16,881 bases of DNA from Rhodospirillaceae bacterium (GTDB lineage Bacteria; Pseudomonadota; Alphaproteobacteria; UBA8366; GCA-2717185). The stretch lies in assembly GCA_002717185.1 (NCBI GenBank), contig PBDC01000063.1, positions 1-16,881 of the forward strand. The letters are read 5' to 3'. This document shows, one piece after another, positions 7,924 to 15,015 of this stretch. Made by a program: the position numbers and the translations under genes. Below the pieces are notes generated by a model, which did not search any database, had not been told where the DNA came from, and saw nothing but the letters and a program-made list of their open reading frames with translations. The stretch's first letter is position 1. Every line of letters starts with the position of its first letter.

Positions 7924-9662
7924 TCTGCTGCGTCCATTGTCTGCCGAGTTGCGGTGGTTGCGGCCTCATCAACCTCCCCGGCGGAAGTCAAAACGACACC
8001 GTATTGCAGTTCAGCGTTTTCACGACTCAATAACTCAAGACGAACATCCCGCGCGACTAGCCCAGGTTCTCTCTCAACCGCGGGTCCGTAACCTCCGCCA
8101 CCGGGAGATTCTATCCTAATACGGTGACCTCTTTTAAGGCGTATTCCTACCGCTTTCGACGTCATCGTGGGAATACAACGTTCATCGTCCTCGTCATATG
8201 CCACAAAATCTAGCGCGGCTTCGCCGCCGCCAGAAATGCCCTTAGGGGCAAATCGGCCCCGCTCCCCAAATACAAACCCCGTGCCACGTTCGTCGATCAA
8301 CTCCATCTCGTATATTGCTCCGAAACCACCACGATACTTTCCAGGACCCGCGGAATTAGGTCGCACACTCCATTGTGTAAAAATGACCGGAAGTGCTGCC
8401 TCCAGAATTTCCGCTGGTGGAATTGTAGCCATCGAAATTGAAGCGTTTCCGTGCGTTAAACCATCACCTTCGGAGTGTGCCCCGAGGCCACCGCCAAAAA
8501 ATGTAAAAAACACCCACGGTCGTGCCTCTCCGGGCCGCCGACCATTAATCGATACCGCATTTATTGTGCCGTAACCGTTCGCGGGTGCGATGTCTGGATC
8601 TGCTTTAGCGAACGCACTGAACACAACATCGATCAAGCGTTGTATTGTTTCCGTATATCCCCCGACCGGCCGAGGTGCGACAGCCGACAAAATCTTCCCG
8701 TCAGGAATGACAAAAGCAATCGGTTCCAGAACGCCCCCATTTGCTGGTACTTCCCGAAAAACGTGTTTTAAAGCGACATAAGTTGCCGCCACCGTGGTAG
8801 TGTAGGAGATGTTTAAAGGGCCAGCGCACGCGGCTGCGGATCGTGAAAAATCAAATTTTAACGTCTCACCGGTAATCGTCATATCAAGGGCAACTTTTAG
8901 GGGCTTATCTTCAATCCCGTCATTATCAAGAAAATCTTCCGAGGAGTATGTCCCGTCGGGCAATTCCCCAATCAAGCTGCGCATTTGTTGGCGCGACCGT
9001 TCCTTTAGCTCTACAAAAACACTCTGTACCGTCACGGCTCCGTAGTCATCGACCAAATCGTCCATGCGGCGAATGCCAAGGTCTAAGGAATTTATTTGCC
9101 CCATCAGGTCCCCGTATGAGCTACCTGGCAATCGACTGTTAGCGGTCACAACAGACACAACGTCCTCTCGCAGCACCCCTTTATCCATCAACTTTGAGGG
9201 TGGCAGGACAAAACCCTCCTGAAAGCAATCCGTTGCAGATGGATTATAATTCCCGGGCACCCCTCCCCCCACGTCGTGCCAATGTGCAACGGACGCAAGC
9301 CAACAAAATAATTCTCCATCATGGAAATATGGTCGTACAATTTTGAAATCGGAGAGGTGTGTTCCCCCTACGTACGGATCGTTGAAAATCCAAAGGTCAC
9401 CATCTTCAGCTCCGCCGTCTGCTGCTGCCTTCTCTATCCCCGCCTTTACTGCAAAAGACATGACCCCGACAAATATAGGGAGACCTTCCTTGCCTTGGAT
9501 TAAGGTATCGCCAGTCCCAGCCTCATATATACCGTGCGAGGCGTCACGCGCCTCCGCTATTACCGGACTAAAGGCTGCCCGAAACAACGTCACATCCATT
9601 TCGTCAGCAATTTGTTCCAGCCGACCCTTTATTACGGCAAGCGTCACCGGATCAATTGTCAT
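7920..9662 (-). CDS. hyuB: HyuB-type hydantoinase/oxoprolinase/acetone carboxylase subunit
   Basis: 580 residues, normal for the B subunit. It pairs with HyuA and in this family carries the site where the phosphorylated intermediate is hydrolysed or carboxylated. Seen: NDPYVGGTHLSD (94-105) and AHWHDVGG (126-133), both hallmark segments with candidate metal-binding His and Asp, then the C-terminal NSAGPGKYRGGFG and a Gly-rich SPGGGGYG stretch. The start is fixed by the 4-nt overlap with the small hydro-lyase subunit gene upstream (ATGA), and the end overlaps the hyuA start in the same way. Being locked between a hydro-lyase and hyuA suggests that the HyuAB product or substrate is a carboxylic acid handled by the hydro-lyase (inference). 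Confidence 0.95.
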   Translation of the reverse strand: MTIDPVTLAVIKGRLEQIADEMDVTLFRAAFSPVIAEARDASHGIYEAGTGDTLIQGKEGLPIFVGVMSFAVKAGIEKAAADGGAEDGDLWIFNDPYVGGTHLSDFKIVRPYFHDGELFCWLASVAHWHDVGGGVPGNYNPSATDCFQEGFVLPPSKLMDKGVLREDVVSVVTANSRLPGSSYGDLMGQINSLDLGIRRMDDLVDDYGAVTVQSVFVELKERSRQQMRSLIGELPDGTYSSEDFLDNDGIEDKPLKVALDMTITGETLKFDFSRSAAACAGPLNISYTTTVAATYVALKHVFREVPANGGVLEPIAFVIPDGKILSAVAPRPVGGYTETIQRLIDVVFSAFAKADPDIAPANGYGTINAVSINGRRPGEARPWVFFTFFGGGLGAHSEGDGLTHGNASISMATIPPAEILEAALPVIFTQWSVRPNSAGPGKYRGGFGAIYEMELIDERGTGFVFGERGRFAPKGISGGGEAALDFVAYDEDDERCIPTMTSKAVGIRLKRGHRIRIESPGGGGYGPAVEREPGLVARDVRLELLSRENAELQYGVVLTSAGEVDEAATTATRQTMDAAE

Positions 9663-10174
9663 GCCTTGGTTCCTTTTGCAAAGCGTTTTTCTAGGTGGGA
9701 CACCAACCCGCCGTCACTGAGCATCTTGAGCAAATGCGCCGGCATGGGATCGCACGTATATTTGGTATCGTTATCTAAATCACGAACGATCCCTTCTACG
9801 GGATTGATAGAAACGGCGTTTCCGGCGGGGATCAAATGCGCATCAGCGCATACCAGAGCCATCAACCCATGGTTTATAGCATTCCGATAAAAAATTCCGC
9901 CAAAGGACACCGCTAAGACAGCCGCCACGCCGTGATAGTTAAGCGATTGAGCGGCTTGTTCGCGTGACGATCCCATGCCGAAATTACGTCCCGCACAGAT
10001 CACATCTCCAGCCCGCACTTTTGAAGTGAAATCTGGGTCAATAGTTTCAAGACAATGTGATGCCATTACCTTGAGAGAGCTTTTCATATAGAGCCCCGGC
10101 GCCAATACATCCGTATCGATAAAATCGCCAAACGACCATACTTTAGCACCGTGAATGTGCGACCCGGAGTTCAC
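9659..10174 (-). CDS. Aconitase-type hydro-lyase small subunit (LeuD-like swivel domain)
   Basis: 171 residues, the length of stand-alone small subunits of isopropylmalate dehydratase, homoaconitase and 2,3-dimethylmalate dehydratase. It contributes the swivel domain that closes over the [4Fe-4S] site of the large subunit. Seen: GDFIDTDVLAP (16-26), GRNFGMGSSREQA (62-74, with the conserved SSR that binds substrate carboxylate) and FYRNAINHGL (95-104). The start codon is GTG, overlapping the large-subunit stop as GTGA, and no ATG occurs before the first conserved motif. It overlaps hyuB by 4 nt at its 3' end. Leucine synthesis is unlikely in this context, since no leuA or leuB is nearby; a hydration/dehydration step in catabolism is more likely. 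Confidence 0.93.
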   Translation of the reverse strand: MNSGSHIHGAKVWSFGDFIDTDVLAPGLYMKSSLKVMASHCLETIDPDFTSKVRAGDVICAGRNFGMGSSREQAAQSLNYHGVAAVLAVSFGGIFYRNAINHGLMALVCADAHLIPAGNAVSINPVEGIVRDLDNDTKYTCDPMPAHLLKMLSDGGLVSHLEKRFAKGTKA

Positions 10175-11436
10175 GACAGGTATTCCCTTGGGTCACAAAT
10201 TTCGCCTTTGAGAGCCGAGGCCGCCACAGTGTATGGATTTCCAAGATAAACTTCGGCGGTGGTCGCACCCATCCGCCCTTTGAAATTTCGTGCCGTCGAA
10301 GCGATACACACCTCGCGGTCTGCCAACACACCCGCGCCGTATCCTGCACAGGCTCCGCAACCCGACGCCAGCATTATCGCACCGGCCGCCGTAAGGATAG
10401 CCAGCGTCCCGTCAGCGGCCGCATCCTCGGTCACTCGCTGAGAAGCGGGGGCAACCATCAAACGAACACCGGCAGCAACCTTGCGATCCTTCAGAACGGA
10501 AGCCGCCATATGCAGGTCGACTAACTTGGCTCCCGTGCACGCGCCAATATAGGCTTGGTTGATTTTTGTTCTCACCGCATCCGTTACGGGTACCGAGTTA
10601 GCGGGACTGTGCGGTAATGCTACTTGTGGGGGCAACGCCGCTACATTAATGTGGTGGTTCGCTCGTACGGGCGCACCTTCATCATTCTGCCACATCTCAA
10701 TGTCACCCGGATTACCTCCGGCATCTTGGATATATTTTTCCGTGGTTTTATCTGCAGAAACAAGCCCGGTCTGAGCGCCCAACTCGGCAGCCATGTTACA
10801 CAAGGTCATGCGCTCTGACATCGAAATTTGCCCTATGGTATCGCCAGCATACTCTATCACCTGATAATCGCCGCCATCCATGCCAAGCCGTGCACAAAGC
10901 ACGAGCATAATATCTTTTGCACTGACCCCTATTGGTATTTGGCCTGTAAGCTCAATACGTATGGTTTCGGGCACACGCACCCAGGTCTCTCCTGTAGCCA
11001 AAACTCCGGCCATGTCGGTAGCACCAATACCAAACATAAAACAACCAAATGCGCCGCCTGTTGGCGAGTGACTATCCCCACCGACAACGAACATCCCGGG
11101 TTTCAGGTGCCCGCGTTCGGGTAACACCACATGGCATATTCCCTGCATATCATAAAAATTGGCTATCTTTTGTTCCGCCGCAAATTTCCGCGTCAAGTCG
11201 AGTATTTCTGCAGTTTCAGCGTCAACGGCAGGCACATAATGGTCGGAAACGAGTACAACCTTTTGTGGATCCCAAACACCTACACCAAGGCGCTCTAGTA
11301 TGGGTTGCACCCTGCGGGGTCCGCCGGAATCATGAATCATCGCCAAATCAACACGGCACGTGACTATCTCACCGGTATTAACCATTTGTCTGCCGGCCGC
11401 ATTCGCAATGATTTTCTGCGTGAGAGTTTGGCTCAT
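10171..11436 (-). CDS. Aconitase-type hydro-lyase large subunit (LeuC/homoaconitase-like)
   Basis: 421 residues, close to the archaeal-type/HacA-like large subunit rather than the 460-470 of classical bacterial LeuC. It should hydrate and dehydrate a 2- or 3-hydroxy acid using a [4Fe-4S] cluster. Cluster ligands are C300 in IGACTGAK (297-304) and C360/C363 in SGCGACAGYGAG (358-369). Other conserved segments are IHDSGG (34-39), SDHYVP (64-69), GGDSHSPTGGAFG (119-131) and NFKGRMG (384-390). The Asn of the usual CTN motif is Gly here (C300-T-G302). It starts 42 bp after the V4R gene with AGGA eight nt upstream, and its stop overlaps the small-subunit start. Candidate activities include isopropylmalate, homocitrate or dimethylmalate type chemistry; the true substrate is unknown. 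Confidence 0.92.
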   Translation of the reverse strand: MSQTLTQKIIANAAGRQMVNTGEIVTCRVDLAMIHDSGGPRRVQPILERLGVGVWDPQKVVLVSDHYVPAVDAETAEILDLTRKFAAEQKIANFYDMQGICHVVLPERGHLKPGMFVVGGDSHSPTGGAFGCFMFGIGATDMAGVLATGETWVRVPETIRIELTGQIPIGVSAKDIMLVLCARLGMDGGDYQVIEYAGDTIGQISMSERMTLCNMAAELGAQTGLVSADKTTEKYIQDAGGNPGDIEMWQNDEGAPVRANHHINVAALPPQVALPHSPANSVPVTDAVRTKINQAYIGACTGAKLVDLHMAASVLKDRKVAAGVRLMVAPASQRVTEDAAADGTLAILTAAGAIMLASGCGACAGYGAGVLADREVCIASTARNFKGRMGATTAEVYLGNPYTVAASALKGEICDPREYLS

Positions 11437-11478
11437 CAGAATTTCCTGACGGAGTGCATGGCTACGACCCGAGGAGTT

Positions 11479-11985
11479 TCATGGGGTTGTACCGGTAACT
11501 TCAAAAGAACAATGCGTGGCGCCGACAGAAACACACTCTATTTCCCTCGCTTCCACCGGACCATCCAAAACGAGCGACCCCACCGCATTTATGATTCCAG
11601 TAATGGCAGCACACACGGGCACCTCACTTTCACCGAAGCCCGCTGCAAATGGACTGTTCCACACGCCGAGTTTCAACATATTGACGCCCTGGCGGGAGAA
11701 TTCCCATTTCCCCCAGCCTAACTGTGACGCCGTTTCCTCAAAGGTTTTTAGTAAAGTTCCGGGCGCATTCGCGCCTAAGGCCTGATAGCTTTCAGCTGAT
11801 TGTGCGCCGTGGAACGAAACAGACTCAATAAATGCCGCCAACGCAGCCGGTTGGGCTTCCTTTTCCAGAAACCGGAAAATACCCATCAAACTATCGGGGC
11901 GTATCATTACATAAGGAATGTCACGATCACGCAGCGTCCCTTGAATTGGATCCCATTCTAAACGCTCTCGAAGTCCTGTGGTCAT
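11479..11985 (-). CDS. Small V4R (4-vinyl reductase) domain protein
   Basis: 168 residues starting at the ATG at 11985, which has AGGAGG six nt upstream. A longer reading frame extends upstream, but it overlaps the flavoprotein gene and lacks a comparable ribosome-binding site. The C-terminal half ends in the V4R signature REIECVSVGATHCSFEV (147-163) with C151 and C159. V4R domains bind small hydrophobic molecules or act as sensors (for example the N-terminal part of XylR/DmpR regulators and the bacteriochlorophyll reductase BchJ). No transmembrane or DNA-binding segment is seen. The gene begins 8 bp after the flavoprotein gene, so it is probably in the same operon and may bind a pathway intermediate or assist an enzyme. 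Function not established. Confidence 0.85.
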   Translation of the reverse strand: MTTGLRERLEWDPIQGTLRDRDIPYVMIRPDSLMGIFRFLEKEAQPAALAAFIESVSFHGAQSAESYQALGANAPGTLLKTFEETASQLGWGKWEFSRQGVNMLKLGVWNSPFAAGFGESEVPVCAAITGIINAVGSLVLDGPVEAREIECVSVGATHCSFEVTGTTP

Positions 11986-11993
11986 GCTGCCTC

Positions 11994-13700
11994 CTATAAG
12001 ACAAGCTTTCCGGCAGCGTGCATTGCCGCCCGATAACCGAACACGATGGCTGGCCCCAGCGTCGTTCCTGGTCCAGGGTACGCGCCGGACATAATTGAAG
12101 CCATATCGTTTCCACACGCGTAAAGTCCCTGAATTGGCTGATCATCGGCGCCTAAAACGCGACAAGCTGTGTCTGTTGAAATACCGACACTGCAACCGAT
12201 TTCCGCTGGCCACACAGCCATCGCCGCGAACGGTCCCACCTCGAGTGGACCTACACAGGGATTCGGTTTGTGCGCTGGATCGCCATTAAACCGATTTAAG
12301 TCTAAATCTCCTTTGCCAAAATCCTCATCTGTGCCGGTTTTAGCAAAACGGTTGTTTCGGGACACGCTATCAGCGAGACCCGCGGGATCCACTCCAATCT
12401 GAAGGGCTAAACCTTCTAGAGTATCCGCTACTTTAACGTAATCAGTCGTCATATATCGTTGTAAGTCTCTAGTTTCAGGATGTATAGCGCCGAGACCGTA
12501 TTTAGTTATGAAGGAGGTTTCGCATATCAACCACGCGGGCATTGTATCGACGGTATCATTTGAGCGGTAAATTGCCTCGACAAAATCATGATAGGAAACC
12601 GCCTCATTAACAAAGCGTCGTCCCGCGGCGTTGACCGCAATTAATCCAGGTTTTGCTCGATCCATCGCTAGGTGCGGAAACAACCCCTCTGACCCATCAT
12701 CTCTTTTGGTCACAGAAACCGGGGTCCAAAAGCCCGCACTTTGGTGGCTTTCAGAATTAAAAACTGCACCAAGTTTCTCCGCCAATAAAATTCCCTCGCC
12801 CGTGTTAGTGTCAGCCGCAAGAGAGTATGGCGGTGTTGGGCTCGGCATGAATTTTTCTCTGTAGACAGGATTATGCGCAAAACCACCCGTCGCAAGAACG
12901 ACGCCTTTTCTAGCGTGAATACGGCAACTCCCTTCTTCTGGCCCGAGTATGGCACCGATTACTGCGTCACCGTCTCTCACAAAGTCTTGAATTGGCGTCT
13001 CAAACAAAATGGAAACGTTTCGCTTTTTTAAGCTGTGAAATAGGCGTGCGACCAACGCGTTCCCCATAACCAAACGTGTACCCCGTTTAAAACGCAGCCG
13101 GTCAATCAAAAAACGAAAAACAATGGACGCCGAATGGTAGAAGCTAGACAGTGACTTGTATCGGTTTAATAGATTTACGATATCAACTTTCCCAACCATC
13201 ATCCCCCCCATTAGCAGGAATTCGCGGATTGGCGGTTTGACGCGATCAAAATCCTTTCCAAGCTTCCGACCGTCGAATGTTTTGGGAACGATTGCGCGCC
13301 CTGACAATGCTGCACCCGTGACATTATTGCGGTAATCGGGGTGCATACCGCAGGGGTCAAACTGCACGTCGGTATGTTGAACCAGATAATCAATCACCGA
13401 AGGGCCGTCCATTAAGTAGACGCGCCGATGCTCACTGGTCCTATCCGCCCCTATGAGGCTATCAAGATATTTTGCCGCGTCTTGGGGTGAATCCTCAAAT
13501 CCCACGTCACGATTCTGACTGTTACCGGGGATCCACAGGGTTCCCGCAGAAGTCGCTCCAGTACCGCCCACCTGGCTCGCCTTCTCACACACAACGACGT
13601 CCAGGCCCTCATTAGCGGCGACAAGGGCCGCCGTCATGCCCGCAGGGCCCGCACCGACGACGAGCAAATCCGTCTCAATGTCCCATTGATTTTCAACCAT
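11994..13700 (-). CDS. FAD-dependent dehydrogenase of the KstD/fumarate-reductase flavoprotein family
   Basis: 568 residues, the usual size of 3-ketosteroid dehydrogenase-like flavoproteins. Seen: dinucleotide-binding GAGPAG (16-21) followed by an acidic strand end (VVVCEK, 35-40), GGTGATSAGTLWIPGN (45-60), and the C-terminal FAD-binding segment LYACGNDMASIMSGAYPGPGTTLG, given here as its start and end blocks around N- and Y-containing motifs. Tyr541 and Gly545 of YPGPG correspond to the catalytic Tyr/Gly pair of KstD. The family introduces or reduces a C=C bond next to a carbonyl. It is the first minus-strand gene after the divergent promoter region and is followed by the V4R gene 8 bp on. 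Substrate may be an alicyclic ketone or enoate rather than a steroid; no other steroid genes are seen. Confidence 0.92.
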   Translation of the reverse strand: MVENQWDIETDLLVVGAGPAGMTAALVAANEGLDVVVCEKASQVGGTGATSAGTLWIPGNSQNRDVGFEDSPQDAAKYLDSLIGADRTSEHRRVYLMDGPSVIDYLVQHTDVQFDPCGMHPDYRNNVTGAALSGRAIVPKTFDGRKLGKDFDRVKPPIREFLLMGGMMVGKVDIVNLLNRYKSLSSFYHSASIVFRFLIDRLRFKRGTRLVMGNALVARLFHSLKKRNVSILFETPIQDFVRDGDAVIGAILGPEEGSCRIHARKGVVLATGGFAHNPVYREKFMPSPTPPYSLAADTNTGEGILLAEKLGAVFNSESHQSAGFWTPVSVTKRDDGSEGLFPHLAMDRAKPGLIAVNAAGRRFVNEAVSYHDFVEAIYRSNDTVDTMPAWLICETSFITKYGLGAIHPETRDLQRYMTTDYVKVADTLEGLALQIGVDPAGLADSVSRNNRFAKTGTDEDFGKGDLDLNRFNGDPAHKPNPCVGPLEVGPFAAMAVWPAEIGCSVGISTDTACRVLGADDQPIQGLYACGNDMASIMSGAYPGPGTTLGPAIVFGYRAAMHAAGKLVL

Positions 13701-13898
13701 TTTCCGCTCTTATATTCACACTTAGAATACGGTAATCATACATTAACGATCATAGTGTTCGCCGAACAATTATCGATAAAATTTTCGAGTAGTAACTTTG
13801 AATGTAGTCACACAAATAGGTTAAGGTTTCCCCTTTAGAGAGACAAAATAAATTGTACTTGCTTCCAAAGGTAAAAATACAATGCGGAGTATCTCCTA
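13701..13898. promoter_or_regulatory. Divergent promoter region between flavoprotein and Rieske genes, with operator-like dyad
   Basis: This 198-bp AT-rich spacer must hold promoters for both directions. It contains an imperfect inverted repeat of about 37 bp: left arm 13743-13761 (TTAACGATCATAGTGTTCG) and right arm 13763-13779 (CGAACAATTATCGATAA). The core TGTTCGCCGAACA (13756-13768) is perfectly symmetric apart from its centre, and TTATCGATAA (13770-13779) is itself a palindrome. Such a dyad fits a dimeric regulator controlling both sides. A weak plus-strand promoter candidate is TTGTAC (13853-13858), 19 nt, TACAAT (13878-13883), but it would leave a leader of only a few bases. No regulator gene is in the window. 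Confidence 0.55.
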
Positions 13899-14921
13899 AT
13901 GTTTGTCAAAAATAGCTGGTACGTCGCGGGTTGGTCCGACGAAGTGGGTCAACAAAAACCGTTAGCACGGATAATGCTTGGAGAACACGTCGTGCTCTTC
14001 CGAAAAACCGACGGAAGTGTTGCAGCGTTGGAAGATCGCTGCGCGCACAGGCGAATGCCGCTTTCTCTTGGGCGAATTACAGACAAGGACACACTCATAT
14101 GCCCCTACCATGGCTTGACGTACAATTCTTCGGGGAAATGTGTACACGTGCCCGGTCAGGATGCCCCCGGCGAAATTAGAATTCGCAGTTATCCAGTGGA
14201 AGAACGAGCGGGTATGGTATGGCTCTGGATGGGACCACCAAATAAAGCAGAAATCGACAAAATGTTCGATTGTAGCTGGCTCGAACGCCCAGGCTGGCAT
14301 ACGACGCGCCTGTATCGACACGCCAAAGCAAATTATCTCCTCCTTAATGACAACCTCGCTGATCTATTGCACGTCGCGTACCTCCATATTCCCTCGGGTG
14401 GTGGGAGTGAGGACATGGGATCCGCAGAGATGGATTTAAAGATCCAGGGAGACGGATTTCATTTTGAGCGGAAAACTAATGATATCCCGGCGCCAGCCGG
14501 GTATGGACGCCTGTCAAACGCTCAACAAAATATCGACCGTTGGCACCTTCTTGATTATCAGGGCCCTTCATTCTATCGGGTGCACACGGGCGTCGCTGAA
14601 ATTGGAAGCGGCGGTCCCGATAGTGACCTACCAGTCGGATTCGGGCGGTGGGATATCTTGCCCCACCATTTTATTACTCCCGAGACAGAGGACACTGTCC
14701 ATTATTTTCAAGTCGTCGGACACGAATGGGTACCTACCTCCGACTCGTGGACGTTTTTAAACAACGTAATCGATGAAGACGTATGGGCGATAGAACATCA
14801 ACAAACGGCCCTCTGCGCGGAACCGGATATACCGATGCAAACAATCCCGAGTGACGGACCTCTGCGCGCTATGCGGGGGATTGTAGAGAATATGCTCGCC
14901 GTTGAGACACAAACTCAATAA
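13899..14921 (+). CDS. VanA-type Rieske oxygenase subunit, first of tandem pair
   Basis: 340 residues, typical of vanillate O-demethylase/dicamba monooxygenase oxygenase components. The [2Fe-2S] Rieske cluster is bound by C48, H50, C68 and H71 (CAHRR, CPYHGLTY). The mononuclear iron site is DNLADLLHVAYLH (151-163), with H158 and H163 as ligands, D155 as the bridging Asp to the neighbouring subunit's Rieske His, and D294 in IDEDVWAIEHQQ as the third ligand. The family removes O- or N-methyl groups or hydroxylates aromatic substrates with O2, receiving electrons from a separate reductase that is not in this window. GGAG lies nine nt before the ATG. It is probably co-transcribed with the second Rieske gene 94 bp on. 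Confidence 0.93.
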   Translation: MFVKNSWYVAGWSDEVGQQKPLARIMLGEHVVLFRKTDGSVAALEDRCAHRRMPLSLGRITDKDTLICPYHGLTYNSSGKCVHVPGQDAPGEIRIRSYPVEERAGMVWLWMGPPNKAEIDKMFDCSWLERPGWHTTRLYRHAKANYLLLNDNLADLLHVAYLHIPSGGGSEDMGSAEMDLKIQGDGFHFERKTNDIPAPAGYGRLSNAQQNIDRWHLLDYQGPSFYRVHTGVAEIGSGGPDSDLPVGFGRWDILPHHFITPETEDTVHYFQVVGHEWVPTSDSWTFLNNVIDEDVWAIEHQQTALCAEPDIPMQTIPSDGPLRAMRGIVENMLAVETQTQ

Positions 14922-14998
14922 TGCTTATTTCCCGATAGCGCCAAAGAGGATTGCTGTAATTCGCGGAGGAGCCTATCTTGTGTAATAAGGCCTTGCCA

Positions 14999-15015
14999 CC
15001 TAATGGAGAACAGCA
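14999..15015 (+). promoter_or_regulatory. Ribosome-binding site of second Rieske gene
   Basis: GGAG at 15005-15008 lies seven nt before the ATG at 15016 and supports this start. The 94-bp spacer from 14922 shows no convincing terminator, so read-through from the first Rieske gene is expected. Confidence 0.5.

Noticed and set aside
9659..11436. Leucine biosynthesis leuCD
   Set aside because: Fold and motifs fit, but there is no leuA or leuB, the genes overlap hyuB, and the CTN motif is altered; a catabolic hydro-lyase is more likely.
11434..11457. Seven-codon leader peptide whose TGA overlaps the hydro-lyase start
   Set aside because: ATG CAC to TGA in TGATG is geometrically neat, but there is no ribosome-binding site and so short a frame is expected by chance.
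11986..12117. Longer N-terminus for the V4R protein
   Set aside because: The extension overlaps the flavoprotein coding region in another frame and lacks a ribosome-binding site, while the ATG at 11985 has AGGAGG at ideal spacing.
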